NCBI GenBank assembly: GCA_045580815.1
Contig: JAZNOL010000032.1
Span: 1 to 9,816 of the forward strand
Length of the DNA: 9,816 bases
Source: JAZNOL01 sp045580815
GTDB taxonomy: Bacteria; Bacillota; Clostridia; RUG12999
Reading direction: 5' to 3'
Part shown: positions 6,434-9,816 of the stretch, one piece after another
Layout of the letters: each line of letters starts with the position of its first letter
How positions within the stretch are numbered: position 1 is the stretch's first letter
The notes under the pieces: generated by a model
What the model was told of the DNA's origin: nothing
Seen by the model: only the letters and a program-made list of their open reading frames with translations
The model's database searches: none
Program-made: the position numbers and the translations under genes

Positions 6434-7474
6434 ATGGAACAGAAAAAACTGCGATTTGGTATAGTTGGCGTAGGCGGCATCGGTCACGGTCACGTTGACG
6501 GTGTTTGGGAATGTGAACTGTCCGAGCTTGTGGCAATATGTGACCCCATGGGCGAGGATGCAAAGAATTTTAAAGATTACAGTCATTGCAAATGGCCGGA
6601 AAATCTTGCTGTTTTTACAGATTTTGACGAGTTTATCGAATATGATATGGACGCAATTATTATTTCGTCACCTGATGTGACACATTGTCCGTATACGGTT
6701 AAAGCACTTGAAAAAGGTATCCATGTTATGTGCGAAAAACCGCTGACACCCACCAATGAAGAAGCGGCAAAAATTGTTGAGGCAGAAAAAAAATCAAGTG
6801 CACGTGCCTTTGTCGGTCAGATTTGCCGTTTTACTCCAGCGTTTGTTAAAGCCAAAGAACTTATTGACAGCGGTGCGCTCGGCGAAGTGTTCTGTATAGA
6901 ATCACAGTACCGTCACAACTGCCACGAAAACCTGCCCCGTGACGACTGGCGTATTGTTGACCCCCGTCCGGCAACAGCCTGCGGCGGATGTCACGCCATT
7001 GACATTGTGCGTTATTTAACAGGTGACAAGGTACCTACCGAGGTTTTTGCTTTTGGAAACAGATTCTGCCGCAAAGACTGGGTTGTTGAAGATTGCAGTG
7101 AAACGGTTATGAAATTCCCCGGCGATATTATTGCCCGTGTGTTTACCTCTCTGGGAAGCATTTCACCCTATTCTATGCATACGGCAATTTACGGCACAAA
7201 AGCAACAATTATCACCGACAACACATGGGAAAAGCTTGATTTTATCACAAGAAACGAAGAAACAAAAGAGCTTAATACGGAAGAAATTCCGGTGCCTGTA
7301 AACAATCATAACTGCGAAGACCAGGTTCGTGAAATGTGCCGTGCAATTCTCTTTGGAGAACCGGCAAGACATAATATCATTGAGGGTGCAAAATCAATTT
7401 ATGTGTGCAACGCCGCAATAAAATCAATAAATACAGGAGAAAAAATTGTGCCCGATTACAGTACACTTGACTAA
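6434..7474 (+). CDS. Gfo/Idh/MocA-family NAD(P)-dependent oxidoreductase
   Basis: This 346-residue cytosolic enzyme has an N-terminal Rossmann domain with the dinucleotide-binding turn GIVGVGGIGHGH (9-20), the acidic residue after the second strand (CDP, 36-38), and the family motif CEKPLT (100-105) with Lys102. The C-terminal alpha/beta domain carries GGCHAID (184-190), where His187 is the expected catalytic histidine. Family members oxidise or reduce sugars, inositols and related polyols; the substrate here is not identifiable. In inositol dehydrogenase the catalytic Asp lies four residues before the His; here that position is Cys183. I recall a GGCH-type subfamily, so this need not mean inactivity. 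AGGAGG (6420-6425) lies 8 nt before the ATG. The gene is divergent from the AraC-type regulator, suggesting regulated expression, and it ends at a shared terminator. A likely role is converting a released sugar in the same pathway as the glycosidases. Confidence 0.9.
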   Translation: MEQKKLRFGIVGVGGIGHGHVDGVWECELSELVAICDPMGEDAKNFKDYSHCKWPENLAVFTDFDEFIEYDMDAIIISSPDVTHCPYTVKALEKGIHVMCEKPLTPTNEEAAKIVEAEKKSSARAFVGQICRFTPAFVKAKELIDSGALGEVFCIESQYRHNCHENLPRDDWRIVDPRPATACGGCHAIDIVRYLTGDKVPTEVFAFGNRFCRKDWVVEDCSETVMKFPGDIIARVFTSLGSISPYSMHTAIYGTKATIITDNTWEKLDFITRNEETKELNTEEIPVPVNNHNCEDQVREMCRAILFGEPARHNIIEGAKSIYVCNAAIKSINTGEKIVPDYSTLD

Positions 7475-7478
7475 AATA

Positions 7479-7511
7479 AAAAGGCTTTGGAACCTTGTTC
7501 CAAAGCCTTTT
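7479..7511. terminator. Bidirectional intrinsic terminator between oxidoreductase and ispH-rpsA
   Basis: AAAAGGCTTTGGAAC (7479-7493) pairs perfectly with GTTCCAAAGCCTTTT (7497-7511) around a CTT loop, a 15-bp stem. T-rich sequence follows on both strands. It begins 4 nt after the oxidoreductase stop and ends 14 nt before the ispH-rpsA stop, so it should serve both convergent transcripts. Confidence 0.93.
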
Positions 7512-7525
7512 ATTATTTTGTTAAA

Positions 7526-9816
7526 TTATTCAGCGTCTGCAGCTTCTTCTGCAGCTTCAACAGCAGCTTCAAAAGCTGTTGTTTCTGTGTCGCCTTCAGC
7601 TGCGGCTGCTACAGCGGCAGCGGCAGCGGCTGCTTCCTCAGCATCTTCTGCACTTACTTCAGCTTCTGCAACTTCAGCTTCGGGCTCATCATCGGGAAGA
7701 AGAGCTTTCATGCTAAGAGAAACCTTGCCGTCTTCGGGTTTGATTTCAATGATTTTTGCTTCAACTTCCATACCGGGTGTGAGCACGTCTGTAACAGCGT
7801 TGATGTGTTCTTTTGAAATCTGTGAAATGTGGATAAGACCGTCAACACCGTCAATAATTTCAGCAAAAGCACCGAATGCAGCTGTTCTTACAACTTTACA
7901 TGTAACAACATCGCCTTCGCTGTATTTGCTTTTGAAGATTTCCCACGGATTATCTTCAATACGTTTGTAACCGAGAGAAATTTTCTGTTTTTCTTCGTCG
8001 ATTTCTTTGATGTTTACTTCAACAACCTGTCCTTCAGAAAGAACTTCTGACGGGTGGTTGATTCTGCGCCATGAAATTTCGGAAATGTGAATAAGACCGT
8101 CTACACCGCCGATGTCAACAAATGCACCGAAGGGAACAAGACGTACAACTGTACCCGAAACAATGTCGCCAACGTTGTTTGAAGCCATGAATTTTGTCCA
8201 CGGATTGTCTTCTTCTTTTTTGCAACCGAGAGAAATTTTCTGATTTTCTTTATCAAGAGATTTTACGAAAACTTCTAATTCTTCACCCTCTTTAACAACC
8301 TGGCTGGGGTGAGTAATGCGTTTCCATGTAAGCTGTGAAATGTGAACAAGACCGTCTACGCCGCCGATGTCAACAAAAACACCGAAAGGTGTGATTGATT
8401 TAACAACGCCTGTGTAAACTTTGCCTTCTTCCACGTCAGCCCAGAAAGCTTCACGTTTTTTAGCTGATTCTTCTTTAAGTACTGCTTTTACAGAAGCAAC
8501 AATGCGGCGGCGTCTGCCGTCAACAACGTCAATAATCTTCATGGGAAGAACCTGACCTTTAAGCTGCTGTAAGTCTTCAAGGAATCTTTCTGATGCCTGT
8601 GAAGCGGGGATAAATACTCTTACGCCTTCGCACATAGCGATAACGCCTTTTTCGAGAACTTCTACAACTTTACCTTCAAGAATTGTGCCTGCTTCAAAAG
8701 CTTCACGGATTTTGATAAAGTTTTTCTCGGTTTCGAGTTTTTTCTTTGACAGTCTAACCTGTCCGTTGTTGTCGTCAACCTGGATTACAAATGCTTCAAC
8801 CTGGTCGCCGCATGATACAAGATCAGACGGTTTGGCTGTGGGGTCTTCAGTAAGGTTTGCAAGGTCAATAATGCCATTGTACTTGCAGCCGTCAAGCTCA
8901 AGAACAACTTCTGTCGGACGAACGTCAACAACAGTGCCTGTAACCGTATCTCCTGTATTTAAAGTTTTCATTGATTCTTCCAGCAATTCTGCAAAGTTGA
9001 GATTTTCCTGGATGTTGGATTTTTCCATGGTATAAAATACCTCCTTTATTATTTGGTCGGGCGTTGATGCACCGGCCGTTATCCCTATGTGAGTGCAGTT
9101 TTCCACTGCTTGCAAGTCAATTTCACCTGCGTTTTCTATAAGAAACGTGTTGTTACACACGGTTTTTGCTATTTCACAGAGCTTTTTTGTGTTTGAGCTG
9201 TGTCTGCCGCCGATTACTATAAATGCATCGGATTTTGCCGCAAGCTCAAGAGCTTCGCTTTGTCTTTCTGATGTTGCGGAGCAGATTGTGTCAAAAATTT
9301 CTGCCTGCGGATTTATTTCAAGAACAGCCTCTTTTACGGTATCAAACATTTTGCGGCTGATTGTTGTCTGTGCAACCACGCAAATGCTGTCTTCGGGCGA
9401 AATCTGCCGGCTTGCTTCTTCTGCGGTTGAAATCACAACGCCGTTTTCGCACCAGCCAAGTATTCCGTCCACCTCAGGATGTCCTGCTGTGCCGATAATA
9501 ACTGTTTTTTTGCCTTCGCTACTGCTTTTTTCAGCAATCCGGTGAATTTTTTTAACAAACGGACAGGTCAAATCAATTATGCCGTGACCGTTTTTTTCAA
9601 GCTCTTCCACCGTTTTTTTGCCCACACCGTGGGTGCGTATGATTACGTCCTTGCTTGTAACAGCGCACACGTTTTCGGCAACATCAAGCCCTAATTTACG
9701 CAATCTTTCAACCTCATAAGGGTTGTGAATAAGCTCGCCCAGCGAGCAAAGATGCTTTTTTTCGGCAAGTGCGTTTTCGGTCTGCTCAACAGCACGGCGC
9801 ACGCCAAAACAAAATC
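7526..9816 (-). CDS. ispH-rpsA: Bifunctional HMBPP reductase (IspH) – 30S ribosomal protein S1 fusion, 5' end cut by window edge
   Basis: The N-terminal part is IspH, the iron-sulfur enzyme that reduces HMBPP to IPP and DMAPP in the MEP isoprenoid pathway. The reading frame stays open to the window edge: codons before the GTG at 9802-9800 spell F-C-F-G, the IspH GFCFGV motif with the first cluster Cys. That GTG is therefore an internal Val, and the true start is roughly ten codons outside. Numbering from this Val, the other cluster cysteines are Cys80 (TCPF) and Cys174 (ICSATSERQ). Active-site matches include His26, His108 and Glu110 (GHPE), and HSSNT (201-205). From about 281 follow five S1 RNA-binding domains (about 281-355, 371-441, 457-528, 543-614, 628-700). 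The last three are the most canonical (GVDGL-[IV]-HIS). An Ala/Glu-rich acidic tail fills 701-758. Such fusions are known in Clostridia. All catalytic residues seen are intact. Confidence 0.96.
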   Translation of the reverse strand, partial: FCFGVRRAVEQTENALAEKKHLCSLGELIHNPYEVERLRKLGLDVAENVCAVTSKDVIIRTHGVGKKTVEELEKNGHGIIDLTCPFVKKIHRIAEKSSSEGKKTVIIGTAGHPEVDGILGWCENGVVISTAEEASRQISPEDSICVVAQTTISRKMFDTVKEAVLEINPQAEIFDTICSATSERQSEALELAAKSDAFIVIGGRHSSNTKKLCEIAKTVCNNTFLIENAGEIDLQAVENCTHIGITAGASTPDQIIKEVFYTMEKSNIQENLNFAELLEESMKTLNTGDTVTGTVVDVRPTEVVLELDGCKYNGIIDLANLTEDPTAKPSDLVSCGDQVEAFVIQVDDNNGQVRLSKKKLETEKNFIKIREAFEAGTILEGKVVEVLEKGVIAMCEGVRVFIPASQASERFLEDLQQLKGQVLPMKIIDVVDGRRRRIVASVKAVLKEESAKKREAFWADVEEGKVYTGVVKSITPFGVFVDIGGVDGLVHISQLTWKRITHPSQVVKEGEELEVFVKSLDKENQKISLGCKKEEDNPWTKFMASNNVGDIVSGTVVRLVPFGAFVDIGGVDGLIHISEISWRRINHPSEVLSEGQVVEVNIKEIDEEKQKISLGYKRIEDNPWEIFKSKYSEGDVVTCKVVRTAAFGAFAEIIDGVDGLIHISQISKEHINAVTDVLTPGMEVEAKIIEIKPEDGKVSLSMKALLPDDEPEAEVAEAEVSAEDAEEAAAAAAAVAAAAEGDTETTAFEAAVEAAEEAADAE
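9026..9047 (-). promoter_or_regulatory. Internal Shine-Dalgarno and in-frame ATG at the IspH/S1 junction
   Basis: On the minus strand AAAGGAGGT (9047-9039) is followed after 10 nt by ATG (9028-9026), which is in frame with the fusion (258 codons after the GTG at 9802). The ATG falls just where IspH homology ends (KEVFYTM) and before the first S1 domain. Ribosomes could start here and make a separate S1 protein of about 500 residues. The spacing is slightly long. I found no convincing promoter just upstream, so this would be re-initiation or internal entry on the same mRNA. Confidence 0.6.

Noticed and set aside
7446..7970. Open frame on the plus strand rich in Ala and Ser opposite the end of ispH-rpsA
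   Set aside because: It is the reverse reading of the Ala/Glu-rich tail and last S1 domain. It overlaps the oxidoreductase end and a terminator, has no ribosome binding site, and shows no recognisable domain.
9048..9125. Separate promoter for rpsA inside ispH (TTGACT on the minus strand near 9120)
   Set aside because: No acceptable -10 is found at 16-18 nt spacing, so only the internal ribosome binding site is reported.
9800..9802. GTG as the start codon of the IspH fusion
   Set aside because: The codons upstream continue in frame as F-C-F-G, part of the conserved IspH GFCFGV motif with an essential Cys. The gene runs off the window.
1..9816. tRNA, rRNA, CRISPR array, transposase, phage or defence genes
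   Set aside because: No cloverleaf-like sequence, regularly spaced repeats or mobile-element protein motifs were found in any spacer or frame.

Overview
The window looks like chromosomal DNA from a Clostridia-type Firmicute, probably an anaerobic gut commensal. Four things point that way: an IspH–ribosomal protein S1 fusion typical of Clostridia, strong GGAGG-type ribosome binding sites, textbook sigma-A promoters with 17-nt spacers, and moderate-to-low GC. The species cannot be named from sequence alone.

Layout from left to right: a small AT-rich SLOG-like gene (+, 41-406) converges on a bidirectional terminator (421-465). Next is a two-gene minus-strand operon of tandemly duplicated GH39-like glycosidases (1831-3171, then 470-1804). 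A compact divergent promoter region (3172-3332) separates it from a plus-strand GH42-like glycosidase (3333-5285), which ends in a strong intrinsic terminator. After a short spacer holding a GC-rich hairpin repeat comes an AraC-family regulator (-, 5443-6246), divergent from a Gfo/Idh/MocA oxidoreductase (+, 6434-7474). A second bidirectional terminator (7479-7511) closes the sugar locus. The right end is the minus-strand ispH-rpsA fusion, cut off at its 5' end by the window edge.

The middle 7 kb reads as an intracellular carbohydrate-use locus: three cytoplasmic clan GH-A-type hydrolases without signal peptides, a sugar-type NAD(P) oxidoreductase and an AraC sensor. There is no transporter, so oligosaccharide uptake must be encoded elsewhere. 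The substrate is not determined; the GH39 relationship suggests beta-xylosides or related glycosides.

The observations most worth following are: (1) a 51-bp near-perfect inverted repeat joining the two divergent -35 boxes, lying outside both predicted transcripts; (2) a GH42-like enzyme that keeps a probable metal site but has Asp where GH42 has its acid/base Glu; (3) a strong Shine-Dalgarno and in-frame ATG inside the ispH-rpsA fusion, exactly at the IspH/S1 junction; and (4) an oxidoreductase with Cys at the usual catalytic Asp position. I see no phage, transposase, CRISPR or defence system.
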